The position numbers and the translations under genes are program-made. This document shows positions 26,043-35,636 of a stretch of 49,192 nt of DNA, one piece after another. The DNA is from Silanimonas sp. (GTDB taxonomy: Bacteria; Pseudomonadota; Gammaproteobacteria; Xanthomonadales; Xanthomonadaceae): NCBI GenBank assembly GCA_018334015.1, contig JAGXTI010000011.1, positions 1 through 49,192 of the forward strand. The letters run 5' to 3'. The stretch's first letter is position 1, and each line of letters opens with the position of its first letter. The notes under the pieces are model-generated. The model was not told the DNA's origin and searched no databases. It saw only the letters and a program-made list of their open reading frames with translations.

Positions 26043-28760
26043 CTACTTTAGTAATGCGATCAATAGCAGAAAAGCGGCTGAGAGCAAGCCCATCGCAAAT
26101 GCAAAAAACCCCAAGCGCAGTTCGGGTGGCGAGAAGCGGAATACGACATCTTGTTCTCCCACCGGAACGATCACACCAAGGTTGAGACCGTAGGCGCGAA
26201 AGACGGGCAAAGGCTGGTCGTTGGCTTTGGCCTGCCAGCCCCGGTGGAACGCAGACGCCAAGACGAGAGGATGCTCCTCACCTGGTGCGATCTTCAGCCG
26301 GATCCTCCCGGGTGTCCACTCAACCAGCTCGGCCGTTCGCTTGCCACGGCAAACCCCCTCACCGATCCCTGTATCGGGATTTACCAGAAGAGTCTTGTGG
26401 ACGTCGATGCGTTGTTCTCCGCCCGTCCAAAGGCGCGCACGCAGACTGTCTAGGGAAACCACTTCGATAACACAAGGCATCCAGTACCTCGCAGGCATCT
26501 GGTTGCGTCTGAGCAGGGCCGGAAGCCCTTGAATGTTCCGGAATGCAGAGAAGTATTCATCAAACCTGGGATGATTTGGCCTTGCAATGGTCGGCTGCCA
26601 GACGACACCATCAGAAGAGTGCTCCACCGATTGGACACGTAGTGGCGAGCCCGGAGAGACTGACTCCAAGGTCAACAGCCGCTGTTCGTCCGTCGCTCTG
26701 CCGTGCAGGTCTATAACCGCGGAGAACCAGTAGCCCGGAAAGCCACCAGCATCGAACGAAGTAGCATGAGCGGGCCGCGAATGTCTAACGACAGCGGCGA
26801 CGTCTGGACGTGCGTGCGCCCATTCTGCCGTATCAATACCTGCCTTTAGCACCCCAATATCTGCCGCCCGGCCTGCGGGTTTTCCTCCCGACAGGCGGGC
26901 CACCGGGGTACCATTCGTGAGATGTGTACTGCAGGAAAGATGGCTACTGACACGTAGCCAACGGGCCGATGCCGGCACCGGGATCGTAACCGCCTTTGGG
27001 GAGCCTTCCGCACCACAACCCGAGCCGATCAACTGGCTCTCCGCTCGCATTGGTTCGCCGGCCACCCAACCAACCCCAAGCACATCAAGAATGGCGGCAT
27101 CCGGTGGAGGAAGCGCGATGCCTCCGGCAGTCGTCGCGCGCGCGAGGTTCAGGTATAGCGGGTCTGCCAGTGGCCCATAGCCAGTCACGACAGGCACGCG
27201 ATGCATCAGGTTCGTGTTGGCCGTCAGCGGCGTGAGTGAGTCGGTTGAAGCGAAGCGCGGTAGGACCCGTCCGCCACTTCTGGCAATCTCCGAAAGCGCT
27301 TCCTTCGCATCCGGCCGCAATGCAAACTGCTCCAACGGAGGCGACGAACGCCATTCGTAGAACCAGCCGAAGCTCCCAAGATCGACCAGAAGCAGGAATG
27401 GGAGCATCGCAAGAGCGGTGCGCGTCCTTGTCTGGATGGCCCACCAAAGCGTTGCGACGGTGGCAAGGCCAAGGGCGAGTGGCAGACCGAGTCGCAGATG
27501 TGCTTGCCCCATCACCGCCAGTTCGGGCCAAGATCGCAGCGACTGCCACACAGCAAGGCCCGTCAGGAGCGCAGCGCCAATCCAGAACGCATTCCGAACC
27601 TTGCGACCACCAATCTCTGCACGCTCTAAGGCGGTGATCGCGATGGCGCTTGCCATGGCTAGAGAAATGCAAAGAACGATGCCGTAGCGTGCTTGAGCAC
27701 GGAACTGGCCGAAAACTGGCAGCTCGAACACCAATCGCCCCAGAGGTGTGAGGGTTCCGAACATCAGCAAGAGCGACACGAATGCCGCCAGAAGCCAGAA
27801 CCATGTTCGCGACATCAGGGATCGTGATACGAGAAGCACTGGCAACAGGAGCCACGGCAGCCAGCCCACATAGGCGGCAAGCTCGGTGAGATTGAAGGGG
27901 CCGGCGTAGGCTCCGAAGGGGCCGGCGGAGTCGGCTCCATAGATATTCGGGAAGAGCAGAAGGGCAAGTTCGTCTGGCGTGTAGCTAAAACTGTTGAAGT
28001 CAAGCTCGCTCCATGTTCCCCGCGCACTATCCAATGAAGCAGCATAGAGTCCTGCGAGGTTCGGACCTGCCAGCATCAACCCCACAGCGAAGAGGGCAGT
28101 GATGCGCCCAAGGTAGGCCATTCGAAGTGCACTAGCCTGGGCAGGCACCAGCGAAAGAGCGAAAAATCCGGCTAAGAACAGACCCATAAGCGATATTTGC
28201 GGGTGTCCACCGCCGATACACAGCCAAGTGCTGACCGCCCCTGCCAACACCGGCAGGGGGCCTTGCGATCTCGATGTCGCCGCTACAGACCAAAGGATCC
28301 ACGGGATCCAAGCGGCCGCATGGATCATCGTTACGTGCCCCAGATGAGCGACCATGAAGCCGCCAAACGCGACCATGAGTCCTGCGACGAAGGCTCCAAG
28401 CCGCGAGGCCCCAAGGGATCTCGCACATCCGAAAGCACCTAGCGCAGCTGCAACGTATGCGACAAGGACAAACAGCGGATAGGTGGATGTCAGCCAGAAG
28501 GGGATATAAAACAACTGGAACTGCGGATCCAATCCGGCCGCATAACCGCCATAAATATCCTCCACCCACATCGAGGGGTCGGCTCGATAGAAATTCGGCA
28601 GGTAAGAGACCGATCCATCTCCTGGTGCGAGTGATGCACCGGACAGCAACGCAGGTAGGAAATACAGTAGTACGGTGGCAGCAAGAGCCGCGGAGCACAG
28701 AAGATCCCTGAGCACCCCCGAGCCTTCCGTACCAACGCACTGAACCGCCCCGGCTTTCAT
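26043..28760 (-). CDS. YfhO-family polytopic membrane protein (probable GT-C glycosyltransferase)
   Basis: 905 aa. The N-terminal 480 residues carry about a dozen membrane helices. The first luminal loop has SYLPNFYRADPSMW and PQFQLFYIPFW, where GT-C enzymes have acidic catalytic residues. Two GG-rich loops (GGFMVAHLGHVTMIHAA; GGGHPQISLMG) are characteristic of YfhO proteins. The C-terminal 400 residues are a soluble, probably periplasmic domain. A last helix sits at the end (GFFAFAMGLLSAAFLLLIALLK). YfhO proteins in Gram-positives glycosylate wall polymers using lipid-linked sugar. Here it is the best candidate for the final transferase working with GtrA and the GtrB-like enzyme (inference). 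Start overlaps the decayed gene upstream by four bases. Confidence 0.85.
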   Translation of the reverse strand: MKAGAVQCVGTEGSGVLRDLLCSAALAATVLLYFLPALLSGASLAPGDGSVSYLPNFYRADPSMWVEDIYGGYAAGLDPQFQLFYIPFWLTSTYPLFVLVAYVAAALGAFGCARSLGASRLGAFVAGLMVAFGGFMVAHLGHVTMIHAAAWIPWILWSVAATSRSQGPLPVLAGAVSTWLCIGGGHPQISLMGLFLAGFFALSLVPAQASALRMAYLGRITALFAVGLMLAGPNLAGLYAASLDSARGTWSELDFNSFSYTPDELALLLFPNIYGADSAGPFGAYAGPFNLTELAAYVGWLPWLLLPVLLVSRSLMSRTWFWLLAAFVSLLLMFGTLTPLGRLVFELPVFGQFRAQARYGIVLCISLAMASAIAITALERAEIGGRKVRNAFWIGAALLTGLAVWQSLRSWPELAVMGQAHLRLGLPLALGLATVATLWWAIQTRTRTALAMLPFLLLVDLGSFGWFYEWRSSPPLEQFALRPDAKEALSEIARSGGRVLPRFASTDSLTPLTANTNLMHRVPVVTGYGPLADPLYLNLARATTAGGIALPPPDAAILDVLGVGWVAGEPMRAESQLIGSGCGAEGSPKAVTIPVPASARWLRVSSHLSCSTHLTNGTPVARLSGGKPAGRAADIGVLKAGIDTAEWAHARPDVAAVVRHSRPAHATSFDAGGFPGYWFSAVIDLHGRATDEQRLLTLESVSPGSPLRVQSVEHSSDGVVWQPTIARPNHPRFDEYFSAFRNIQGLPALLRRNQMPARYWMPCVIEVVSLDSLRARLWTGGEQRIDVHKTLLVNPDTGIGEGVCRGKRTAELVEWTPGRIRLKIAPGEEHPLVLASAFHRGWQAKANDQPLPVFRAYGLNLGVIVPVGEQDVVFRFSPPELRLGFFAFAMGLLSAAFLLLIALLK

Positions 28761-29136
28761 TTTGAACGAGCCCCAATCAGTTCAGACAGGAGCACTTGCG
28801 TGGCAGCACTCCATGACAGCAATTCTCCCCGCAGGCTCGATGCAGGACCCCGAATAGCGTCAGAGCACATCGCCCCTAAAGCCATCGCAAGTGCTTGGGG
28901 ATCTCCAGGAGCAAAGTAGTTAGCGGAGTCGCCTGCGATTTCGCGAAACACCGGAATATCGCTCATAAGCAGACGTGCGCCCAACCGAGCTGCCTCGACC
29001 ACAGAAAGTCCGTAGCTTCTGCGGCAGAGCACTGGAGAAGAACGCCTGCACTCTCAAGCAAACTAATCATTTCTTGGTCACTCGCATTATTAATCCAATG
29101 AAGGCGCTTGCCTCGTGTCGCGCTGAACTTCGACTT
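28757..29136 (-). pseudogene. decayed family 4 glycosyltransferase (frameshifted, 5'-truncated)
   Basis: One minus-strand frame carries KRLHWINNASDQEMISLLESAG and VLLQCSAAE. The conserved SYGLSVVEAARLGARLLMSDIP and VFREIAGDSANYFAPGDP continue in another frame. The switch is near 29010-29017, where GCAGAAGCTACGG would read AESYG if one A were restored. Upstream of about 29136 no glycosyltransferase homology is seen in any minus frame. About 125 C-terminal residues remain. It resembles the C-terminus of the neighbouring 831-aa protein (RLHWLESASD, SDIPVFREIAGG). Its stop still overlaps the yfhO start (ATGA). A sequencing error could explain the frameshift but not the missing N-terminus. Confidence 0.82.
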
Positions 29137-29342
29137 CTTCATGGAACCTCCTGGCGGGGAAAACATGCCAGAAAGCTCTACGCCTCAGGTGACCGAGAAA
29201 CTGGGGCAAGATCATCCATTGCGGATGTCCATCGTCCATCAGCAGGGCCTCCAGAATCTTCGAACTTCCTGATTAGCGCCGAACCCTCGTGATTTCGCAG
29301 CCTGAAGCACAAAATCACGTCAATCCGGCCGAAACTCACGCG
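29137..29342. other. intergenic remnant between two glycosyltransferase genes
   Basis: About 200 bases with no recognisable gene. One minus-strand frame is open from the GTG at 29339 for about 53 codons to a stop near 29178, but it matches nothing I know. It probably holds the eroded 5' part of the decayed glycosyltransferase. Confidence 0.5.
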
Positions 29343-31838
29343 CTATGCCACAACGGTCGTCAGCTGAAGCGCCGACGCGAGACGCTCCGTAGACTCTGCC
29401 CAAGTGAGGGAAATCAGCGTTGACGGCCGAATCCGAGCTTCCCCAACTGAACAATTCGCAAGAATGCTGGCAAGCGCCCCAGCATCACCTACTTCGAAGT
29501 ATGCCGCTTCGCCTCCTGCAATCTCGCGGAATACCGGAATGTCGCTGAGCAGGAGCGGGACTCCCATGCTGCCCGCCTCGACGACAGCGAGCCCGAAGCC
29601 TTCAAGTGCGGATGCTTGGATCAAGCAGCGACTTGACGCAAGAAGTGCCTTCACGTCCCCATCGGACGCAGACTCAAGCCAATGCAGTCGCCGGCCATAC
29701 TCGGCATGCCCGCGGAGTTCATTCGCCAGTGCCTCGACGTTCCACCCCTGCTTTCCGACAATGACGAGACTGAGCCGATGGCCGTCGCGCCAAAGATTCT
29801 CGAAAGCGCGGAGGATCGTGTCGTAGCGCTTCCGTGGCTCGACCGTACTCAGGGCGACGGCGTATCCGCCGGGCTGCAACCGCTCGACCAAGCCAATGAC
29901 CGCATGATCCGGCGCGGGCGATGCGCCGGATTCAAGATCACTGCCAAGGTGAACATGGCGACTCCAGAGCGGCCTTTTTCGCGCGATGTTAGTGTCGGCG
30001 ACGTAAGCGAGCAGATCTACTTCGGTTGCTCGGGAAATGCAGATGCAGCCATCCGCCGTGGCAACAACATAGTCCAACCATGCGCGGAACGCCGGCGGCA
30101 TCCCAGGGTCGCAATACTGAGGCGTCTGGACTGGAACCAGGTCGTAGACCATCCAAACCACCTCGCCGGATCGCTCCTGAATGTCACGATGGAAGGACGC
30201 GAAGCGCTCTGGAGACCACCACGACGAATCGACCATGAAGGCAAGGTCGTACTGACGGACATCCACCAGATCGTCGTCCCCTGGCAGGTGCACTCCAAAG
30301 CGATCACGGCAGTAATTCCGTGCGTATCTGATCCCGTCTGGCGTCCAGTGAATGGGCTCCACGTCGAACTGCCGCGTCTCGGCAGCAAGGCGGAGGAGAC
30401 CCGCGCAATAGTTTCTGACGACACGCTGGATGCCAGTGTTCGCACCCAGTCGAATCACTTCAGAGATGTCGACCAACACCCGCCGTCGTCCTGATAAAAA
30501 AACAGTCTCCAGTGCGCCTCGCAGAATCTCCAAATCAGACCCAGGAAGACGCTCTACGGCAGACGCCATGATCGCAACATCTTCGTTCGACGGTAGCCAA
30601 ACTTGGGTCGCACGATCAACTACTCGATGATTTGCCAAACCCCTCAGTGCATCGATCGCGATCCGGGCACACTTTCCCCAGTCGAATGAAAACGCGTGCC
30701 GCTGAGCACCCGCAACAAGCTCTCGTCGGAAATTGGAATCAACGAGCGCGCGGCAAAGTATGCTTGACGCTTCGCGCGTGTCGTCTGGGTTGAAGAGCGA
30801 GGAAGTCGTTTTCGCTACTTCCGGAAGCGCGCCTCGATCGGAGCTCAGTACTGCCGACCCATAGGCCATTGCTTCAATAACTGGCAGGCCAAACCCCTCG
30901 TAGAGCGATGGGAAGAAAAAGATCGTCGATGCTCGATATAGATCCTTCAAAACCACGTCGCTCACCGTTCCGAGAACCAGCACAGAGTCAGCGATGTTGC
31001 TGTACCGCCCCGCCAAGGCGGAAATCACGTCATCGCCCACTCGCGTTAATACAAGCTGATGCGACCTACGAAGATCCTCTGGTAATCCGGCAAATGCCTC
31101 GACGGCTCCAATACAGTTCTTCCGCCAATCGGCGTTACCTACCGTGAGAACAAATGGTTTTGTAATACCCAGCGCCAGAAGACGATCAGCAGTGCCTGAC
31201 CTGTCGACCTTACCGGGCGCACGGAACTCGCTATCTAGACCCGCCCCAATAACCGCAATCCGTTCGGGCTGTACTCCGAGAACGTCAATAAGATCTCGCT
31301 TCGTGGATTCGGAATTAGCCAGGTACAGATCGAATCCGGCGAACTCTTGCGCGCGCTTCCGGTACCACGCGGTATAAGGATGTCCGTCTGGGATGTAACG
31401 ATCAGGGAACAGCATTGGTATCAAGTCATGCGCTACCACCGCGCGGGGGATACCTGGCATCGCACCCTGTGAGTATCCAGAGACGAACCGGCCTCCACAC
31501 TCAAATGCACTGCATACCAGTAGCACGTCAGAATCGATGGCGGACACCAGCTTTGACTTCAACAGGCTGCCGCACGCGGAGATCTCTGATACAAACTCTG
31601 TGCAGTATTCGTCCGTGGGATAAAGATGATGGACGATCCGACCCGTCGCGACGCGCCCACGAATCGTTTGACGCGCTACCGACAGCCGGTCGGCGTCGAC
31701 GCCGTCCAGCAACAGGTCGAGCGCATCCCCCTGCCCCAACTGCCGAGCCATGGCCTCGACCAGGCTGAGCGAGTAGCGACCGATCCCGCGGTCGCGCGAA
31801 TCTGTCATGCAGGGCTGCATATCCACCGCAAGTTTCAT
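29343..31838 (-). CDS. double-domain family 4 glycosyltransferase
   Basis: 831-aa fusion of two GT-B glycosyltransferases. Domain 1 (about 1-400): MKLAVDMQPCMTDSRDRGIGRY, AVVAHDLIPMLFPDRY, LTVGNADWRKN, and the EX7E motif at Glu314/Glu322 (SLYEGFGLPVIEA). Domain 2 (about 450-831): VLVDISEVIRLGANTGIQRV, VWMVYDLVPVQ, LSTVEPRKRYD, and a second EX7E (ALEGFGLAVVEAG). Tandem GT-B proteins such as E. coli WbdA build repeating units of ABC-exported O antigens, often with mannose or rhamnose from GDP-sugars. The ATG at 31838 has GGAG ahead. It follows gmd by 31 bases. Base composition is A/T-richer than gmd. Confidence 0.9.
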   Translation of the reverse strand: MKLAVDMQPCMTDSRDRGIGRYSLSLVEAMARQLGQGDALDLLLDGVDADRLSVARQTIRGRVATGRIVHHLYPTDEYCTEFVSEISACGSLLKSKLVSAIDSDVLLVCSAFECGGRFVSGYSQGAMPGIPRAVVAHDLIPMLFPDRYIPDGHPYTAWYRKRAQEFAGFDLYLANSESTKRDLIDVLGVQPERIAVIGAGLDSEFRAPGKVDRSGTADRLLALGITKPFVLTVGNADWRKNCIGAVEAFAGLPEDLRRSHQLVLTRVGDDVISALAGRYSNIADSVLVLGTVSDVVLKDLYRASTIFFFPSLYEGFGLPVIEAMAYGSAVLSSDRGALPEVAKTTSSLFNPDDTREASSILCRALVDSNFRRELVAGAQRHAFSFDWGKCARIAIDALRGLANHRVVDRATQVWLPSNEDVAIMASAVERLPGSDLEILRGALETVFLSGRRRVLVDISEVIRLGANTGIQRVVRNYCAGLLRLAAETRQFDVEPIHWTPDGIRYARNYCRDRFGVHLPGDDDLVDVRQYDLAFMVDSSWWSPERFASFHRDIQERSGEVVWMVYDLVPVQTPQYCDPGMPPAFRAWLDYVVATADGCICISRATEVDLLAYVADTNIARKRPLWSRHVHLGSDLESGASPAPDHAVIGLVERLQPGGYAVALSTVEPRKRYDTILRAFENLWRDGHRLSLVIVGKQGWNVEALANELRGHAEYGRRLHWLESASDGDVKALLASSRCLIQASALEGFGLAVVEAGSMGVPLLLSDIPVFREIAGGEAAYFEVGDAGALASILANCSVGEARIRPSTLISLTWAESTERLASALQLTTVVA

Positions 31839-31869
31839 TGACACTCCTCTCCGTGCGAATCCGATTGGG

Positions 31870-32841
<972 letters not shown>

Positions 32842-33747
32842 TCAGTTGCTCCTTGCGTGTTCGAGAATGTCGGAAAGGGTGGTGTCGAGATCGAAGCGTG
32901 GTGCCCAGCCGGTGTCGGTGCGCAGTGCCGTGGCATCGCCGGCCATCCGCCGCTGCTCGGCGGGGCGAAGCTTGGTGGGGTCCTGGCGCACCTCCACCTC
33001 GACCCCCGCCAGCACGCACAGACGGGCGAGCAGGTCGCGGATGCGCCGCTCGATGCCGGAGGCGACCACGTAGGTGGCACCGGCCTGGCCGGCCCGCAGC
33101 ATCGCCGCGTAGGCCCCCACCACGTCGCGCACGTCGAGGAAGTCACGGGTGGTGTCGATGTCGCCGGCTTCGATCACCGCCGGCTGCCGGCCCGCGGCGG
33201 TCGCAACGACCTGGCGCGCCAGCGCGGGCAGCACGAAGCGGGCGTCCTGCCCTGGCCCGACGTGGTTGAAAGGCCGCGCGATCAGCGCATCGAGGCCCTC
33301 CGCACGGTGAAAGGCCAAGCACAACTGCTCGGCCGCGACCTTGCTTGCGGCGTAGGGGTTCCTCGGTGCGGTGGGATGCGCCGGACCGACGGGAAGCTCG
33401 GGCTCGGGCACCAGCCCGTAGACGTCGCCCGAACTGGCGTACAGAAAGCGCCCGCGAAAGCCCCTGCGGCGGAGGCCATCGAGCAGATGCACGGTGCCCT
33501 GCACATTGATGGCAAAGGTTTCGGCGGGGTCGTCGAAAGCGCGCGGCACGAAGCTCTGCGCAGCAAGATGCAGCACCTGCTCGGGCCGCAGCTCGTCGAG
33601 CACCGCGGCAACCGCCGCCGCGTCGCGCAGATCGACCCCGGCGGGCCAGGCAAGCAAGCGGGTTTCGCCAAAGCCGCCGGCCGCCACCGCAGCCGCCACG
33701 TGCCGGCCAACAAAGCCGCCGGCACCGGTGACCAGCAAGCGGATCAC
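32842..33747 (-). CDS. rmd: GDP-6-deoxy-D-mannose (GDP-4-keto-6-deoxymannose) reductase
   Basis: Reduces the Gmd product to GDP-D-rhamnose. 301-aa SDR: LLVTGAGGFVGRHVAAAV, LHLAAQSFVPRAFDDPAETF, YASSGDVYGLVPE, YAASK, RPFNHVGPGQDARF, TTRDFLDVRDVVGAY. Rmd rather than Fcl/WcaG is favoured because the PFNHxGPGQ and RDFxDVRD pattern matches RmlD-like Rmd enzymes. ATG overlaps the methyltransferase stop by four bases. Together with gmd it points to D-rhamnose in the polymer. Confidence 0.93.
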   Translation of the reverse strand: MIRLLVTGAGGFVGRHVAAAVAAGGFGETRLLAWPAGVDLRDAAAVAAVLDELRPEQVLHLAAQSFVPRAFDDPAETFAINVQGTVHLLDGLRRRGFRGRFLYASSGDVYGLVPEPELPVGPAHPTAPRNPYAASKVAAEQLCLAFHRAEGLDALIARPFNHVGPGQDARFVLPALARQVVATAAGRQPAVIEAGDIDTTRDFLDVRDVVGAYAAMLRAGQAGATYVVASGIERRIRDLLARLCVLAGVEVEVRQDPTKLRPAEQRRMAGDATALRTDTGWAPRFDLDTTLSDILEHARSN

Positions 33748-35636
33748 GGGCGAAGCCCCAGCACGGCGTAATCGGGGGCGGCGGTGAAGTGTTCCGACAG
33801 GGTATTGAGGATGGCCGCCCCGGGCAGGTCGGCGGCGACGGGATCAAGCCGGCCCAGTTCGCGGCCGATCGTCAGGCGCTTGATGCGCACGCCGTGGAAG
33901 CCGCGCGCCTCGACGATCCAGCGCAGGGTTTCGGGCGGGATCGGGTTGCGGTGGGTCGGGTCGGTGTAGAACGTGCAGGCGCCCACCAGCAGGTTCTCGG
34001 GGTTGGGAGTTTCCAGCAGCAGCAGGCCGCCCGGACGGAGCACGCGCTTGGCCTCGTCGAGCAGCGCGATGACGGTCTCGAACGGCAGGTGCTCAACCAG
34101 ATGCATCGAGGTGATGGCCCCGACGCTGCACTCCGGCAGGCGGCGCAGGGCCAGCAGCACATCGGCGTGCTCCACGTCGAAACCCCGACCGCGGCAGGAC
34201 TCGACGAACAGCCGGTTGAGGTCGACGCCGCGCGCATGCATCTGGGTGTCGCGCAGGAGTTCCAGCCACTCGCCGCGGCCACAGCCCAGATCGAGCACCG
34301 GTGCCTCGCGGGTGCCCGCGCCGGCCTCGCGCAAGTCGTCGAGATAGGGTTCGACGCGACTCAGGATAAGCTCGCGCGAGCCGCGGAAGCGGTCCTCGAA
34401 GGCGGCGTAGATGGCGTCGAGCGATTCGGTTTGGGCGGATTGCTCCTCGCGCTCGGCGGCCAGCAGCTCTTCGACCGGCCGGATGCGGGCGTCCAGACCG
34501 TCGATCCGGGCGAGTCCGGTCTGGAGGTCCAGACCGTCGAGGCGGGCGAGTTCGGTCTGGAGGCTTGCCTGCGCGGCCTCCAGCCGCTTGACCTGGCTCA
34601 GCAGCTCTTTCTCCAGGCGCTGACCCGCCTCGTCGGCACTCGCCGCCCGTGCCGCCACCGGGTCCAGGGCCTTGCGCACGGCGGCCAGCTCGCTGCGCCA
34701 GCCGCTTTCGATGCTCTCGAGCCGGGTTTGCAGAGCGCTCACTTCGCCACGCCAATCGGTTTCGATACTGCCGAGCCGGGCTTGCAGATCCTGGACCTGC
34801 TTGTGGGTGGCCTCGCTGTGGTCGCGGAGGCGGGGCAATTCGGCCTCCAACAGCGCAAGCCCCGATTGCACGCTGCCGAGCTGAGCCTCCAAGGCCGAGG
34901 CGCGAGCCTCGGCATGGGCGGTGCGCGATTCAAGGGCGCGGATGCCCTGCTCCTGCTGCTGCAGCCGCGACTGCTGGGCCTGCCACGCGGCATCCATCTG
35001 CTCAAAGGCTTGATTGAGCAGTTGGCCGGCCTCATGCAGTTCGCGGGCATGGGCCGCATCCTGCGATTGCAGACGCTGGTGCGATGCACCGAGTCGAAAC
35101 AGACCATGCACCCAGCGCAGCATCGGGCCCAGCACCGGCTTGCGCTGCCAGCGATGCAGGGTGTAGGGCACGAGCAGGCCGGCCACATGCACCTCGTGGC
35201 GCATGCCCTCGGGCGAGAAACGGATTTCACCGAGCACTTCGATTTTGCTGAGCTCGCCGCGCCGCAGGCGGCCAAGGTAATGGTCCAGACCATCCGGGTC
35301 GGGAGAGCGGCGAAGCAGGATGCGGTAGCACTGGTCGACGAAATCGCGATCGGAAAACGCCAGCAGATCGGCCACGGTGTACTGGCTGCGGTAGGGCAAC
35401 CGGGGCACAGCCGGAGACCAGCGCGGCAGGGGCGGAATCCCGATGGCCGGCAAGGCCTCACTCGCATTGCTTGCCATCGCTGCGGTCGCCGGAGTGGTGG
35501 AACGGGCCTGTTTTCGGCGTGCGACTTCCTCGCGCACCCGCGCCATCACTTCGTCCACGTCCAGACGGGGCGGAGATGCAGGCACGCTTTTATTTGTGCT
35601 CTCGCGCAATTGGCGCATTTCTTCGTCAAGGTTCAT
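33744..35636 (-). CDS. DUF4214 - coiled-coil - methyltransferase (candidate O-antigen chain terminator/ruler)
   Basis: 630 aa in three parts. Residues about 85-145 form a DUF4214-like domain (YTVADLLAFSDRDFVDQCYRI, then RRSPDPDGLDHYLGRLRRGE). About 185-405 is a long, probably dimeric or trimeric coiled coil rich in Gln, Glu, Leu and Ala. Residues 420-630 are a SAM methyltransferase (VLDLGCGRGEWLELL at 447-461, GVDLN, MHLVEHLP, LETPNPENLLVG, FYTDPTHRNPIPP). The combination recalls WbdD of E. coli O9a, where a coiled coil sets O-chain length and a terminal modification stops growth. Domain order differs and no kinase domain is present. Operon position directly after wzm, wzt and a glycosyltransferase fits that job (inference). 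Confidence 0.9.
   Translation of the reverse strand: MNLDEEMRQLRESTNKSVPASPPRLDVDEVMARVREEVARRKQARSTTPATAAMASNASEALPAIGIPPLPRWSPAVPRLPYRSQYTVADLLAFSDRDFVDQCYRILLRRSPDPDGLDHYLGRLRRGELSKIEVLGEIRFSPEGMRHEVHVAGLLVPYTLHRWQRKPVLGPMLRWVHGLFRLGASHQRLQSQDAAHARELHEAGQLLNQAFEQMDAAWQAQQSRLQQQEQGIRALESRTAHAEARASALEAQLGSVQSGLALLEAELPRLRDHSEATHKQVQDLQARLGSIETDWRGEVSALQTRLESIESGWRSELAAVRKALDPVAARAASADEAGQRLEKELLSQVKRLEAAQASLQTELARLDGLDLQTGLARIDGLDARIRPVEELLAAEREEQSAQTESLDAIYAAFEDRFRGSRELILSRVEPYLDDLREAGAGTREAPVLDLGCGRGEWLELLRDTQMHARGVDLNRLFVESCRGRGFDVEHADVLLALRRLPECSVGAITSMHLVEHLPFETVIALLDEAKRVLRPGGLLLLETPNPENLLVGACTFYTDPTHRNPIPPETLRWIVEARGFHGVRIKRLTIGRELGRLDPVAADLPGAAILNTLSEHFTAAPDYAVLGLRP
34491..34562 (-). 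repeat. 36-bp tandem duplication in the coiled-coil region
   Basis: Two near-identical in-frame 36-bp units (34491-34526 and 34527-34562) encode the 12-residue repeats LQTELARLDGLD and LQTGLARIDGLD in the methyltransferase/coiled-coil protein. Three to four bases differ. Confidence 0.9.
34679..34786 (-). repeat. 54-bp tandem duplication in the coiled-coil region
   Basis: Two adjacent in-frame units of 54 bp encode the 18-residue repeats LQARLGSIETDWRGEVSA and LQTRLESIESGWRSELAA (residues about 284-319). They are more diverged than the 36-bp pair, so this is an older duplication. Confidence 0.85.

Noticed and set aside
28757-29032. Separate 91-aa protein starting with GTG
   Set aside because: It begins in the middle of a glycosyltransferase fold, right after a frameshift; better read as the tail of a decayed gene.
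29178-29341. Small 53-codon minus-strand frame starting with GTG at 29339
   Set aside because: No ribosome site, no family match and weak codon bias; left as intergenic remnant.
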